From the NCBI GenBank assembly GCA_049116315.1, contig JAGDZD010000002.1:186001-250000 (forward strand): 64,000 nucleotides of DNA, given 5' to 3'. The position numbers and the translations under genes are program-made. This DNA is from Thalassobius sp049116315 (GTDB taxonomy: Bacteria > Pseudomonadota > Alphaproteobacteria > Rhodobacterales > Rhodobacteraceae). The stretch's first letter is position 1. Every line of letters starts with the position of its first letter. A model generated the notes under the pieces. The model ran no database searches and was not told the origin of the DNA. It saw only the letters and a list, made by a program, of their open reading frames with translations. Of the stretch, positions 41,288 through 50,269 are shown piece after piece.

Positions 41288-41619
41288 CTCTCAAAAATTA
41301 TTCAAATTTCAAGCGGCTCGCGATGTCCCTTTGCGCGGCTGCTTTGGGACGTTTGGATTTTGGCAGAGGCCGGATCAATGGCGGGGGCTTGAGGGGCGCC
41401 GCCTTGAGTTGGTTTGAATTACTTAACCAGTTGAAATATATCATAAAAACTTAGTCTATGTTCAAAATTTGGATGTCCGTTATGCAAAAATGTATGACGA
41501 CGGCGCGAAATTTTCAGGTATTGAGCTGTCACAAACAGCACATGCGCGTGAGCGCAGAGTAACAGTCCTTTCCATTTTGGACGTCACGCACAATATCTAC
41601 TTCAACAGCTGGCACGCCC

Positions 41620-41648
41620 CTTGAAAGACGTTCAGCGCATCCCTAGAT
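41620..41648 (+). promoter_or_regulatory. Heat-shock (sigma-32)-like promoter of rpoH
   Basis: CTTGAA (41620-41625), 17-base spacer, CTAGAT (41643-41648), placing transcription start about 40 bases before the rpoH ATG at 41692. The -35 matches the alphaproteobacterial RpoH consensus core CTTGAA. It also argues against the longer frame start at 41647, which would lie inside the -10. Confidence 0.5.
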
Positions 41649-41691
41649 GGATGTTAAGCAAATAAACATTGAGAAAGTTGGAACAGGGATC

Positions 41692-42588
41692 ATGAGTAAT
41701 TACGCTAATCTGCCCGCCCCGACCCCAGAAGGGGGACTGAACCGCTATATGCAGGAAATTCGCAAGTTTCCTATGCTGGAGCCTGAACAAGAATACATGC
41801 TGGCCAAACGTTGGGTCGAAGAGCAAGACACAGCCTCGGCGCATAAGATGGTCACGAGCCACCTGCGCTTGGCTGCGAAAATTGCCATGGGGTACCGTGG
41901 TTATGGCTTGCCACAGGCAGAAGTCATTTCCGAAGCCAACGTCGGCTTGATGCAGGCGGTGAAGCGCTTTGATCCGGAAAAAGGGTTCCGATTGGCGACA
42001 TATGCGATGTGGTGGATCCGGGCGTCGATCCAGGAATATATCCTGCGCTCTTGGTCCTTGGTGAAACTGGGCACAACCTCTGCTCAGAAAAAGCTGTTCT
42101 TTAACCTGCGCAAAGCCAAAGCCCGTATTGGTGCCTTGGAAGAAGGTGATCTGCGTCCTGAAAACGTTCAGCGCATCGCCAACGATTTGGGTGTGACCGA
42201 AGCCGAAGTGGTGAGCATGAACCGCCGTATGTCCGGTGGCGACGCCTCTTTGAATGCGACCGTTGGTGCGGATTCCGAAGGCACGATGGAATGGCAGGAC
42301 TGGCTCGAAGATGAAGACGCGGACCAAGCGGGCGATTACGCCGAGCGTGATGAGCTTGAAGCTCGCCGTGAACTGCTGGCCGAAGCTATGGAAGTTCTGA
42401 ACGAGCGTGAGCGCGATATTCTGGTGCAGCGTCGTTTGTCGGATGAGGTTGTCACGCTGGAAGATTTGAGCGGGCAATACGATGTCAGCCGCGAACGGAT
42501 CCGTCAGATCGAAGTGCGCGCCTTTGAAAAGTTACAAAAACGGATGCGGGATCTCGCGTCTGGTAAGGGTATGCTGGCCTCGGCGTAA
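41692..42588 (+). CDS. rpoH: RNA polymerase heat-shock sigma factor RpoH (sigma-32)
   Basis: A 298-residue sigma factor from ATG 41692 (MSNYANLPAPTPEGGLNRYM). It has sigma regions 1.2 (YMQEIRKFPMLEPEQEYMLA), 2 (GYRGYGLPQAEVISEANVGL, FRLATYAMWWIRASIQEYIL), the RpoH box QKKLFFNLRK that identifies the family, and region 4 HTH (LEDLSGQYDVSRERIRQIEV). RpoH directs chaperone and protease genes. Many alphaproteobacteria carry two rpoH genes; which paralogue this is cannot be told here. Strong terminator follows. Confidence 0.96.
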   Translation: MSNYANLPAPTPEGGLNRYMQEIRKFPMLEPEQEYMLAKRWVEEQDTASAHKMVTSHLRLAAKIAMGYRGYGLPQAEVISEANVGLMQAVKRFDPEKGFRLATYAMWWIRASIQEYILRSWSLVKLGTTSAQKKLFFNLRKAKARIGALEEGDLRPENVQRIANDLGVTEAEVVSMNRRMSGGDASLNATVGADSEGTMEWQDWLEDEDADQAGDYAERDELEARRELLAEAMEVLNERERDILVQRRLSDEVVTLEDLSGQYDVSRERIRQIEVRAFEKLQKRMRDLASGKGMLASA

Positions 42589-42606
42589 GGGCTTGCATGA
42601 TCTTTG

Positions 42607-42643
42607 AAAGGGCCTGCTCTTGATATGAGAGCAGGCCCTTTTT
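42607..42643 (+). terminator. Rho-independent terminator after rpoH
   Basis: GGGCCTGCTCT (42610-42620) and AGAGCAGGCCC (42628-42638) form an 11-bp perfect stem preceded by AAA and followed by TTTTT. Confidence 0.9.
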
Positions 42644-42656
42644 GTTGGGTGGCCAA

Positions 42657-43448
42657 TTAGGCGACCGATTTTTGCGGATATTTCGGCGCATGCAACCCAA
42701 GTTTACGGGCTTCAGCGACGAGGGACAGCAAATCACGCTCTGCGGCCTCAAACAGCACATCCAAATCATCGATGACAAAATACACCGGTTGGTGGATGTC
42801 GATCCGATAGGGGGTGCGCAGAATATCCAAGATGTCGAATGGGCGCTGTTCGGGCGTTTGTGACACGCTATAGGGCAATTCCGTGACCGAGCTGGCCAGC
42901 CCAGAGCCAAGCGCCTTGATGGTGCCCTTCTCGCGCATCAATCCAAATTCAATGGTGAACCAGTAGAGCCGGATCAACCAGGCGTAATCCTCTTTTTGCG
43001 CTTGGGTGCCCGCCGCGCCAATGGCCTGCGAAAACTTGGCAAAACGTGGATCGGTCAACAAAGGTGTATGGCCAAAAATTTCGTGGAAAATGTCGGGTTC
43101 TTCGATGTAGTCAAAATCCGCGCGCGAGCGGATGAAGCTGGCGGCGGGGAATGTGCGTTTGGCCAACATGCCAAAAAAGGTCTTAAAGCCTATCAATGCG
43201 GCCACTGGTTCCACCTGCCAACCGGTCATATCACGCAATTTGTCCGAGATTTCCGGGCATTGCGGCACGCGGGTTGTTGGCAGATCGATCTTGGCCAGAC
43301 CATCAAGGTAAGGCGTGGCGCTATGGGCCGCGACATTTGGCGCTTGCTGAGCATAAAGATCCTGCCAGACGTGATCTTCTTCGGCACTGTAGGCAATAAA
43401 CCCATCGGCATCTGGGGTTTTGGCGACATAGGATGTTGATTTGGGCAT
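42657..43448 (-). CDS. phhA: Phenylalanine 4-monooxygenase
   Basis: PhhA hydroxylates phenylalanine to tyrosine using O2 and tetrahydropterin at a mononuclear iron site. The 263-residue product (ATG 43448, AGGAG six bases upstream) has the iron ligands H122 and H127 in DIFHEIFGHTPLL and E167 in WFTIEFGL, with GFKTFFGMLAKRTFPAASFI and SRADFDYIEEPD of the catalytic core. It lacks the regulatory ACT domain of animal enzymes, as usual in bacteria. Divergent from an Lrp/AsnC regulator; the product tyrosine feeds the HppD pathway at 59.8 kb. Confidence 0.96.
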   Translation of the reverse strand: MPKSTSYVAKTPDADGFIAYSAEEDHVWQDLYAQQAPNVAAHSATPYLDGLAKIDLPTTRVPQCPEISDKLRDMTGWQVEPVAALIGFKTFFGMLAKRTFPAASFIRSRADFDYIEEPDIFHEIFGHTPLLTDPRFAKFSQAIGAAGTQAQKEDYAWLIRLYWFTIEFGLMREKGTIKALGSGLASSVTELPYSVSQTPEQRPFDILDILRTPYRIDIHQPVYFVIDDLDVLFEAAERDLLSLVAEARKLGLHAPKYPQKSVA

Positions 43449-43525
43449 GGGCACCTCCTGACGGTAGGATGATGCAGAAATGTGGGGATTTCTTGCCTGA
43501 ATTGCTTCGATTTCCTATGATATGG

Positions 43526-43538
43526 GGCATAACATGCC
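43526..43538. promoter_or_regulatory. Palindrome between phhA and its Lrp-type regulator
   Basis: GGCAT-AAC-ATGCC, perfect 5-bp arms with a 3-base centre, 25 bases before the regulator start and 78 bases before phhA. Candidate binding site for the adjacent Lrp/AsnC protein. Confidence 0.35.
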
Positions 43539-43562
43539 TGCCTTGGTGCTAGTGGAGGAAAA

Positions 43563-44030
43563 ATGACCCTGACTTTGGACGAAACCGATCGAAAGCTGCT
43601 TGCGCTGTTGCAACAAGATGGCAAAGCCAGCGTGCAGCAACTGGCCGAAACTGCGGGCCTGTCGACTTCCCCGTGTTGGCGTCGCATCAAACGCATGGAA
43701 GAGGCGGGGTTGATCAAGGGCTACGTGGCGCGGTTGGATCCAAAACAACTGGGCCTAAATGCATTGGCCTATGTCTTTGTCTCTTTGATTGACCACCACG
43801 AGAAGACGATCAGCCGATTTAGCCAGTTGATCAGCGCCGAAATGCGTATCGTTGAATGTTCCTCGGTCACGGGGGACAGCGATTATATTCTCAAGATTGC
43901 GGCGCGAGATCCCGAAGACCTGGAAGGCTTCTTGATGAAAGGGCTTTTGGCCTCGGGCTTGGTGCGCGAAAGCAAAACCCATTTTATCCTGCGACAAACC
44001 AAAAACCGCAGTCCCTGGCCCCTGCTATAG
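43563..44030 (+). CDS. Lrp/AsnC-family regulator divergent from phhA
   Basis: A 155-residue Lrp/AsnC protein: HTH (LDETDRKLLALLQQDGKASV, AGLSTSPCWRRIKRMEEAGL) and RAM domain (ALAYVFVSLIDHHEKTI, ECSSVTGDSDYILKIAARDP). AGGAGG-like GGAGG precedes the ATG. By analogy with other divergent Lrp/AsnC pairs it probably activates phhA in response to phenylalanine or tyrosine. Its closest relatives in feel are PhhA-linked or Bkd-type activators. The specific effector is an inference. Confidence 0.9.
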   Translation: MTLTLDETDRKLLALLQQDGKASVQQLAETAGLSTSPCWRRIKRMEEAGLIKGYVARLDPKQLGLNALAYVFVSLIDHHEKTISRFSQLISAEMRIVECSSVTGDSDYILKIAARDPEDLEGFLMKGLLASGLVRESKTHFILRQTKNRSPWPLL

Positions 44031-44088
44031 CAGTGCTTGCCGGGGGGGACACAAAACCCTAAGTTGGCCGCAAATGGGGGGAAATCTA

Positions 44089-45060
44089 ATGACAACTAAG
44101 CCAGTACGCTGGGGCATTTTGGGTGCGGCCAACTTTGCCAAACAACATATGGCGCCAGCCATTCATGCCGCCGTGGGGGCAGAATTGGTGGCTGTGGCCT
44201 CTTCGAGCGCCGAAAAGGTTGAGGCGTTCCAAGCCTTTGCACCCGGTGTCAAACACCATGAAAGCTATGACGCCTTGCTGGCGGACCCTGACATTGACGC
44301 CGTCTATGTGCCCTTGCCGAACCATCTGCATGTGGAATGGGCGATCAAAGCCCTTGAGGCAGGCAAGCCTGTGTTGTGCGAAAAGCCGGTGGGGATGACG
44401 GCGCAACAGGTTGATGAGTTGATCGCGGCGCGCGACAAGGCCGGGCTGCTGGCCGCCGAAGCCTTTATGATTGTGCATCATCCTCAGTGGCAGCGGGCCA
44501 AGGCCTTGCTGAGCGTCGGGGCTGTGGGCAAGTTGATGCACGTCAACGCGGCGTTCAGCTTTCGCAACGAAGATCTCAGCAACATTCGCAATCAGGCCCA
44601 ATTCGGCGGCGGTGGCCTGCGCGACATCGGCGTCTATACGATGGGCAGCGTGCGGTATGCCACCGGCCAAGACCCCAGCGATATGGCCTATGCGCGTATC
44701 AAGGTGGAAAATGGGGTCGATATCTTTGCAGATGTTGGGTTCGATTTCCCGGATTTCACCTATCAGGGATTCACTGGCATTCGCATGGCCAACCGCCAAG
44801 AGGTGCATTTCCACGGGGACGAAGCCGTTCTGACCCTGAGTTGCCCGTTCAATGCCAATGTCTTTGATCAGGCTGAGGTCAAACTGTCTTACCCTGATGG
44901 GCGGGTCAAAACCGAACGGTTTGCCGGGGTGAACCACTATGTGCTTCAGGTGCAGAACTTTGGGGACAGCCTGCGCAATGGCACCGAATATCCTTGGTCA
45001 CTGGAACAGGCGCGTGGCACCCAAGAAATGCTGGATCGCGTGTTGGCTGAGATCGCCTAA
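44089..45060 (+). CDS. Gfo/Idh/MocA-family oxidoreductase
   Basis: A 323-residue NAD(P)-dependent dehydrogenase from ATG 44089 (GGGGGAAA upstream). N-terminal Rossmann fold WGILGAANFAKQHMAPAI, the family's conserved EKP motif in KPVLCEKPVGM, and the C-terminal sheet domain with GGGGLRDIGVYTMGSVRYA. Family members act on sugars, inositols or related polyols; the substrate cannot be told. No sugar transporter is adjacent. It runs convergent to a dipeptidase gene. Confidence 0.92.
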   Translation: MTTKPVRWGILGAANFAKQHMAPAIHAAVGAELVAVASSSAEKVEAFQAFAPGVKHHESYDALLADPDIDAVYVPLPNHLHVEWAIKALEAGKPVLCEKPVGMTAQQVDELIAARDKAGLLAAEAFMIVHHPQWQRAKALLSVGAVGKLMHVNAAFSFRNEDLSNIRNQAQFGGGGLRDIGVYTMGSVRYATGQDPSDMAYARIKVENGVDIFADVGFDFPDFTYQGFTGIRMANRQEVHFHGDEAVLTLSCPFNANVFDQAEVKLSYPDGRVKTERFAGVNHYVLQVQNFGDSLRNGTEYPWSLEQARGTQEMLDRVLAEIA

Positions 45061-45085
45061 ACGCGTCAATCGCCTGTAACAGCTG

Positions 45086-45112
45086 CGCCCGCCATGTTGA
45101 CCTTGGCGGGCG
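45086..45112. terminator. Hairpin between convergent oxidoreductase and dipeptidase genes
   Basis: CGCCCGCCA (45086-45094) and TGGCGGGCG (45104-45112) form a 9-bp perfect stem, nine bases before the dipeptidase stop. No strong T-run on either side; possible bidirectional end structure. Confidence 0.45.
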
Positions 45113-45121
45113 TTGTGCTGT

Positions 45122-46309
45122 CTAGCGCAGGGTTTCTTGCAGCACCCGCACCATGTTTTCCCCCATGACTTTGCGAATTTGACCTTCGGACAGGCCCTGC
45201 GCCAAGAGAGCATGCGTCAACGCGGCCAGCTCGGAGGTGTCAAATGCCGTCTCAACGGAGCCGTCAAAATCGCTGCCCAATGAAATGTGATCTTCGCCAA
45301 CCTCTTGGATCGCGGCGCTGATCATCTTGGAAATGCCATTTGGGGTGATGTCGTTGCATGCAACCTCAGCCCAATAGCCAATGCCAATCACCCCGCCTGT
45401 GGCGGCAATATCGCGCATCAGCGGGTCAGAGAGATTGCGCTTTACCGGGCAATGACCGTGGATGCCCGAGTGGCTGAGCACAATGGGTTGGTTGGTCATG
45501 TCCAAGACATCGCGGACAACCGCGGGGCTGGAATGCGCCACATCGATGATCAACTGGCGTCTCTCCAGCTCGGCCACAACACTGCGGCCAAAGTCCGTTA
45601 ATCCGTGATTGCCGGTGCCGTGCAGTGATCCGCCCAATTCATTGTCAAAGAAGTGCTGCAACCCAAAGAGCACATATCCGGCGTCCACCAGCGCGTCGAG
45701 GTTTGCCAGATCCCCTTCCAACGGATGAGAGCCTTCGATCCCCAATATGCCCGCCGTGACTTTGGAGCCGGCGGCGCGCGCTGCCAGCACAGCGGCCAGA
45801 TCCGCTTTGGATGTGATGACCTTCAAATGCTCCGGGGCTTTGGCTTCGAACTTATGCAACTTGTCGGCCTGATAAAGCGCACGCTGTAGTAGGCTATCCC
45901 AGGTGCGGATGGGCCAAAGTTGCCCCATGGCCAGCAAGGTGATGTTGTCGGCCGCATCGGCTGAGTTTTCATCATAGTTTTGTCCGGCGGGGCTTTTGGT
46001 GACTGCGGTGAACACCTGCATGGCCACATTGCCTGCGCGCAGACGCGGCAAGTCGACTTGGCCATAGGTCGAGCGCTTGGTCAGGTCACGGTTCCACAAC
46101 AGCGGGTCAGCATGCCAGTCACCAACCACCAGTGTGTCATGCAAAGACTGCGCAGCGTCCGAAACAGGGTAGGGCGCATGGGCGACCACGCTGTTGCGGC
46201 CTTTCTCGACGATTGCTGGCGCAAATTTCAAAAAGGCGGCGATGCCGATGATGGCCAGCACCACCACAAGCAGCACCAATCGTCGGACCCATTTCAATAG
46301 GTTTCGCAT
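45122..46309 (-). CDS. Membrane-anchored M19 dipeptidase
   Basis: A 395-residue renal-dipeptidase-type (M19) metallopeptidase with an N-terminal membrane anchor (LVLLVVVLAIIGIAAFL). Zinc-site residues are visible: HAD in VVGDWHADPLLW, Glu in LGIEGSHPLEGD, His in LIIDVAHSS, His in IVLSHSGIHG and Asp in SLGSDFDGSV. The catalytic domain faces the periplasm. M19 enzymes cleave dipeptides, including D-amino-acid or beta-lactam-like substrates. Monocistronic. Confidence 0.92.
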   Translation of the reverse strand: MRNLLKWVRRLVLLVVVLAIIGIAAFLKFAPAIVEKGRNSVVAHAPYPVSDAAQSLHDTLVVGDWHADPLLWNRDLTKRSTYGQVDLPRLRAGNVAMQVFTAVTKSPAGQNYDENSADAADNITLLAMGQLWPIRTWDSLLQRALYQADKLHKFEAKAPEHLKVITSKADLAAVLAARAAGSKVTAGILGIEGSHPLEGDLANLDALVDAGYVLFGLQHFFDNELGGSLHGTGNHGLTDFGRSVVAELERRQLIIDVAHSSPAVVRDVLDMTNQPIVLSHSGIHGHCPVKRNLSDPLMRDIAATGGVIGIGYWAEVACNDITPNGISKMISAAIQEVGEDHISLGSDFDGSVETAFDTSELAALTHALLAQGLSEGQIRKVMGENMVRVLQETLR

Positions 46310-46420
46310 GTCGTCCCTCCCTCGTTTTCCTGCGAGGCTAAGCAGCAGCGTTGATTCCTGAAAGGATAACGTTGGGGCGGTTTGGTCTGCGGCACAGAAT
46401 ATATCTGTGCCGCCACGCGG

Positions 46421-46888
46421 TTATGACGTGACGCTTAAGGTGTCGTACCGGATGCATTCAATGCGACCATCTTCAAAGAAATGCAATTGGTTTGGTCCCG
46501 GAAAAGACAGCTCGGCAATGGATCCGTTGTCTTTCATAAGTGCACCGCGCAATGCTTTGGCTTCAGGGGATTTTGTTGCGTCCACGCCATCAACGGTCAT
46601 GGAAAGCATGCGCACCCGCTTGGGGCGGTCAACAAAGCTGTTGCCGTCGATTTTGTAGCGAGATCGGTAGGTCGCGTGCGCCTGGATTGATTTGCCCGAC
46701 AGGGATATGTCGAGCCATATGTCAGCCGTAAACTTGCCTTTGGGTGTCAGTTCGATTTCAGATCTGACTGTGCCGCTTTCAAGGCGGTCGTCGACACAGG
46801 TCCACTTGCCCAATGCCTGATCAGCCGGAGCGGAGAAAGCCGTTGTTGCCACACAGCCCAACAGGGCCGCCAAAATCAGTTTGCACAT
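46421..46888 (-). CDS. Secreted hypothetical protein
   Basis: A 155-residue protein with a signal peptide (CKLILAALLGCVATTAFSA) and a mature beta-rich domain (ALGKWTCVDDRLESGTVRSE, ELTPKGKFTADIWLDISLSG, YRSRYKIDGNSFVDRP). Two cysteines of the mature part, in WTCVD and IECIRY, may form a disulfide. The layout resembles lipocalin-like small periplasmic proteins, but no family is recognised. GGAGGTG precedes the ATG. Monocistronic. Confidence 0.75.
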   Translation of the reverse strand: MCKLILAALLGCVATTAFSAPADQALGKWTCVDDRLESGTVRSEIELTPKGKFTADIWLDISLSGKSIQAHATYRSRYKIDGNSFVDRPKRVRMLSMTVDGVDATKSPEAKALRGALMKDNGSIAELSFPGPNQLHFFEDGRIECIRYDTLSVTS

Positions 46889-46997
46889 AATTCACCTCCA
46901 CAAAATTTGTGAGGACAATAGGCAGTGAAGGTGGTGTGTCAAGACGATATTCGCGCAGTGGTGGTGGGCGAGAAGTGCCGCCCACCCACAGTCAATT

Positions 46998-48818
46998 TCA
47001 ATCTTCCATCGCTTCCAACTCGTCGATCATGCCAGAAATCATCGACAGGCCTTTGTCCCAGAATTTGGGGTCAGACGCGTCCAGACCAAAGGGGGCCAGC
47101 AGCTCTTTGTGATGTTTGGATCCGCCGGCTTTGAGCAGATCGAAGTATTTGTCTTGGAACCCATCCGGGTTTTCTTCGTAAACGGCATAGAGCGCGTTCA
47201 CCAAGCCATCGCCAAACGCATAGGCGTAGACATAGAAGGGCGAGTGGACGAAGTGCGGGATATAGGCCCAGAAGGTTTCATAGCCGTCCATGAAATCAAA
47301 GGCGTCACCAAGGCTTTCAGCCTGCACAGACATCCACAGGGCGTTGATATCGTCTGGCGTCAGCTCCCCTTCGCGGCGCGCAGCGTGCAATTTGCATTCA
47401 AAGTCATAGAAGGCAATTTGGCGCACAACCGTGTTGATCATGTCTTCGACTTTACCTGCCAACAGGATTTTGCGTTCTTCCTGCGTGGAGGCCTTTTCCA
47501 ACATCTTGCGGAACGTCAGCATTTCACCAAAGACCGACGCGGTTTCGGCCAAAGTCAAAGGTGTGGACGACAACATCTCCCCCTGATCCGCTGCCAAGAC
47601 CTGATGCACGCCGTGCCCAAGTTCATGTGCCAAGGTCATCACGTCCCGCGGTTTGCCGAGATAGTTTAGCATCACATAGGGGTGCACCTCGGTCACGGTG
47701 GGATGGGCAAAGGCACCGGGGGCTTTGCCCGGCTTAACGCCCGCATCGATCCAGCCTTTGGTGAAGAACGGTTCGGCGATTTCTCCCATGCGGGGATCAA
47801 AGGCGTTATAGGCCTCCATCACGATGCTTTCTGCGGCGTCCCAATCCACAATTTTGGTGCTTTCCATCGGCAGCGGCGCGTTGCGATCCCACACTTGCAT
47901 GCGATCCAGTCCCAACCATTTGCGCTTAAGCTCATAATAGCGGTGGCTGAGCTTCGGATAGGCTTCGACCACCGCGTTGCGCAGCGCTTCGACCACCTCG
48001 GGTTCTACTTGGTTGGACAGGTGGCGCGATGCCTGCGCAGAAGGCATTTTGCGCCAACGGTCGCCAACTTCCTTTTCCTTGGCCAAAGTGTTGTGAACAC
48101 GGGCAAATGTTTTGATGTTTTCCCCAAAAACCTCGGCCAATTCACGCGAAGCGGCTTCGCGCTGGCTGCGGTCTTGTTCGGTCAAAAGGTTCAGCGTGCC
48201 TTCGATGTTCAACACATCTCCGTTCACATTGAATTCCAAACCAGCAATGGTTTCATCAAACAGCTTTTCCCACGCATCACCCGTCACGCTAAGGTCGTGG
48301 AGAAATTTTTCGAGCTCATCGCTCAGTTGATGCGGCTTCATTGCGCGGATCTTGTCAAATACGGGCTTATAGCGTGCCAGATCGGCGTTTTCAGCCAACA
48401 TGGCGTCAAGCGCGCTGTCTTCGATCCGGTTAAGCTCAAGCGTGAAGAACACCAAAGGCGTGGTAAAGGTGGTGATGGCCTCTTGGCAATCAGACATGAA
48501 CTTGGCGCGGTCTGCATCAACGGTCAGCTGGTAGTAGCGCAGCCCCGCAAAGGACATCACGCGTCCCGCCTTGGTCGAGATCTTTTCGTTACGCTGGACG
48601 CAGTTCAACAGACCGGCGGCATCCAATGTGTCCAGATTGCCTTCGTAGTCGGCGGCAAAGGCGGCGCATTCGGTTTCCAGCCAATCCAGATCCGCCTGCA
48701 ATTCAGGCGCTTCAGGCGAGGTATAAAGATCGCTCAGGTCCCACACGGGCAGCGGCCCCAGATCGTTGGTTCCGGAACCGGCATTGATATCACGGAAGGG
48801 GAAGGGCAGTTCAAACAT
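46998..48818 (-). CDS. pepF: Oligoendopeptidase F (M3 family)
   Basis: A 606-residue cytoplasmic zinc metallopeptidase of the PepF/M3B type. Zinc motif HELGH in MTLAHELGHGVHQVLA, downstream Glu in TPLTLAETASVFGEML, and substrate-channel region YDFECKLHAARREGELT. ATG 48818 is preferred over GTG 48827 because AAAAGGTGA lies upstream. It degrades peptides of about 7-17 residues. It follows the lysophospholipase gene by 95 bases on the same strand. Confidence 0.95.
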   Translation of the reverse strand: MFELPFPFRDINAGSGTNDLGPLPVWDLSDLYTSPEAPELQADLDWLETECAAFAADYEGNLDTLDAAGLLNCVQRNEKISTKAGRVMSFAGLRYYQLTVDADRAKFMSDCQEAITTFTTPLVFFTLELNRIEDSALDAMLAENADLARYKPVFDKIRAMKPHQLSDELEKFLHDLSVTGDAWEKLFDETIAGLEFNVNGDVLNIEGTLNLLTEQDRSQREAASRELAEVFGENIKTFARVHNTLAKEKEVGDRWRKMPSAQASRHLSNQVEPEVVEALRNAVVEAYPKLSHRYYELKRKWLGLDRMQVWDRNAPLPMESTKIVDWDAAESIVMEAYNAFDPRMGEIAEPFFTKGWIDAGVKPGKAPGAFAHPTVTEVHPYVMLNYLGKPRDVMTLAHELGHGVHQVLAADQGEMLSSTPLTLAETASVFGEMLTFRKMLEKASTQEERKILLAGKVEDMINTVVRQIAFYDFECKLHAARREGELTPDDINALWMSVQAESLGDAFDFMDGYETFWAYIPHFVHSPFYVYAYAFGDGLVNALYAVYEENPDGFQDKYFDLLKAGGSKHHKELLAPFGLDASDPKFWDKGLSMISGMIDELEAMED

Positions 48819-48913
48819 CTGGGTCACCTTTTGAATTGTGTTGTCCCAGACATAAGCCGCACCGAGGCGCGGCTCAAGTGCTGGGAGCAGCCAATTCGAA
48901 AAGGCGCGCGGCG

Positions 48914-49897
48914 TCAGGCGCTTTCGGGCAATGTTTGGGGGGCAGCATCCACGTCAGACAGGGGGCTGGCCTGTTGGAAAAAGCGGATGATTTCTGACGT
49001 GGCAGGCTCGCGCAGGTCCGCCCGTTCCATCAGGACTTCGTGCTCGGCGTCCGGCACCACAATCAAGCGGCCGTTGTCCCAGCTTTCCATGCGATCTTGG
49101 ATGCGGTGCGCTTCGACAATCCGCTCGTTGGTGCCCAAAAAGGTCAGGCTGGGCACAGAAGGCGCCGGCATTTTGGACATCTTACGGGTTTCCACGAGTG
49201 CACCGAACAACCAGTTCAAGCTGGGCCCTGAAAGGGACAATTCGGGATGCCGTTCCAGTTGAACCCGCATCAGGTCGAACATTTCGGGGTCTGTGGTCAG
49301 GGTGTTGTCCTCAAAGGGCGCAACGCTGACATAGGGATCCGCTGAGGTGCCTGGTGCCATCACATGGCCCAAACCGATCTTGCGACACAATGCGCTGATG
49401 CCCCAAGCAAAAGGACGCTGAATGTTGGGCATCTGAATGCCAAACATCGGGCCAGTGAACACGGCGGATGCGACTGGCAGCTTTTCATAGAGCGCGCGCA
49501 GGCCAATGGCCCCGCCCATCGAATGCGCCAACAGGAACAAAGGCTGCGGCAGCTTTAACGCGCCCACCGCCCCCAGCACCGCTTGCACATCTAGCTGATA
49601 GTCGTGAAAGGCGCCGACATGACCTACCAAGGGATCGGGCAGCAGCCGATCGGCCAAGCCTTGGCCCCGCCAATCAATCGCAACCGTGGCAAATCCGGCT
49701 TTAGCCAGATCCGCCGCGGTGTGTGCGTATTTTTCAATGAACTCTGTGCGCCCCGGGAACAACAGAACGGTGCCCCTTGTCCCTGTTTCATTCCACAATC
49801 CAATGCGGATTTTCACATCATCAGATGTCGTCAGCCAGAGCGCCCGTCCTGCGGGGGCGTCGGCAATGATATCGTTAAAGAAAGGCGCGTTGTTCAT
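48914..49897 (-). CDS. Alpha/beta hydrolase, lysophospholipase (PldB)-like
   Basis: A 327-residue alpha/beta-fold hydrolase: oxyanion/N-terminal LLFPGRTEFIEKYAHTAADL, VAIDWRGQGLADRL, nucleophile Ser in LLAHSMGGAIGLRAL, and the late acid/His region LIVVPDAEHEVLME. The RGQGLSDR-type motif is typical of PldB/monoglyceride-lipase-like proteins. It starts 12 bases after the SCP2-domain gene, an operon. Substrate is probably a lysolipid or monoacylglycerol, not proven. Confidence 0.92.
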   Translation of the reverse strand: MNNAPFFNDIIADAPAGRALWLTTSDDVKIRIGLWNETGTRGTVLLFPGRTEFIEKYAHTAADLAKAGFATVAIDWRGQGLADRLLPDPLVGHVGAFHDYQLDVQAVLGAVGALKLPQPLFLLAHSMGGAIGLRALYEKLPVASAVFTGPMFGIQMPNIQRPFAWGISALCRKIGLGHVMAPGTSADPYVSVAPFEDNTLTTDPEMFDLMRVQLERHPELSLSGPSLNWLFGALVETRKMSKMPAPSVPSLTFLGTNERIVEAHRIQDRMESWDNGRLIVVPDAEHEVLMERADLREPATSEIIRFFQQASPLSDVDAAPQTLPESA

Positions 49898-49909
49898 AAG
49901 GTCCTGCGT

Positions 49910-50200
49910 TTAGCTGATGACCGAGCCAAGCTTCATTGCTGTGCCCATGTCGCCGTCCAAGGCCAGTTTCCCGGTCATGAAGGCTGAAGTTGGATCCAGA
50001 TCGCCTGCCATCATCGCTTCGAAGGTTTCTTCGTCAGCGGTCAGTGTCACGTCTGTTTCTTCGTCGCTGGCGCGAGCGCCATCGGCGTCGACAACGATAG
50101 CGCCTTCACCTTCGATGACAAATTTTGCGGAGCCATCAAAATCGGCGCCGTTCAGTTTTTCGTTCAGCGCGGATACGGCTGCTGCAATCTTGTCGCTCAT
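49910..50200 (-). CDS. SCP2 sterol-carrier domain protein
   Basis: A 96-residue single SCP2 domain: FDGSAKFVIEGEGAIVVDA, VTLTADEETFEAMMAGDLDP and AFMTGKLALDGDMGTAMKLG. Such domains bind lipids or fatty acyl-CoA in a hydrophobic tunnel. It heads a likely operon with the lysophospholipase-like gene, supporting a lipid-handling role. GGAAG precedes the ATG. Confidence 0.92.
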   Translation of the reverse strand: MSDKIAAAVSALNEKLNGADFDGSAKFVIEGEGAIVVDADGARASDEETDVTLTADEETFEAMMAGDLDPTSAFMTGKLALDGDMGTAMKLGSVIS

Positions 50201-50269
50201 CGGGTTTCTTCCTTATCTGAGGTGCGGGGTCTGTTCTTTTTCCCGCAACGACCTAAACTAATTATCATT

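Larger units (their letters stand above)
41207..41691. other. AT-rich upstream region of rpoH
   Basis: These 485 bases contain the rluD terminator (41248-41287) and the heat-shock-like rpoH promoter (41620-41648). The stretch 41410-41500 is notably AT-rich (poly-A/T patches), suited to housekeeping promoters or DNA-bending proteins. No coding frame is supported. Confidence 0.55.

Noticed and set aside
47682..49262. 526-codon open frame on the plus strand opposite pepF and the lysophospholipase gene
   Set aside because: Antisense shadow of two well-supported genes; composition is Phe/Gly/His/Arg-rich with no domain, as expected from codon bias on the opposite strand.
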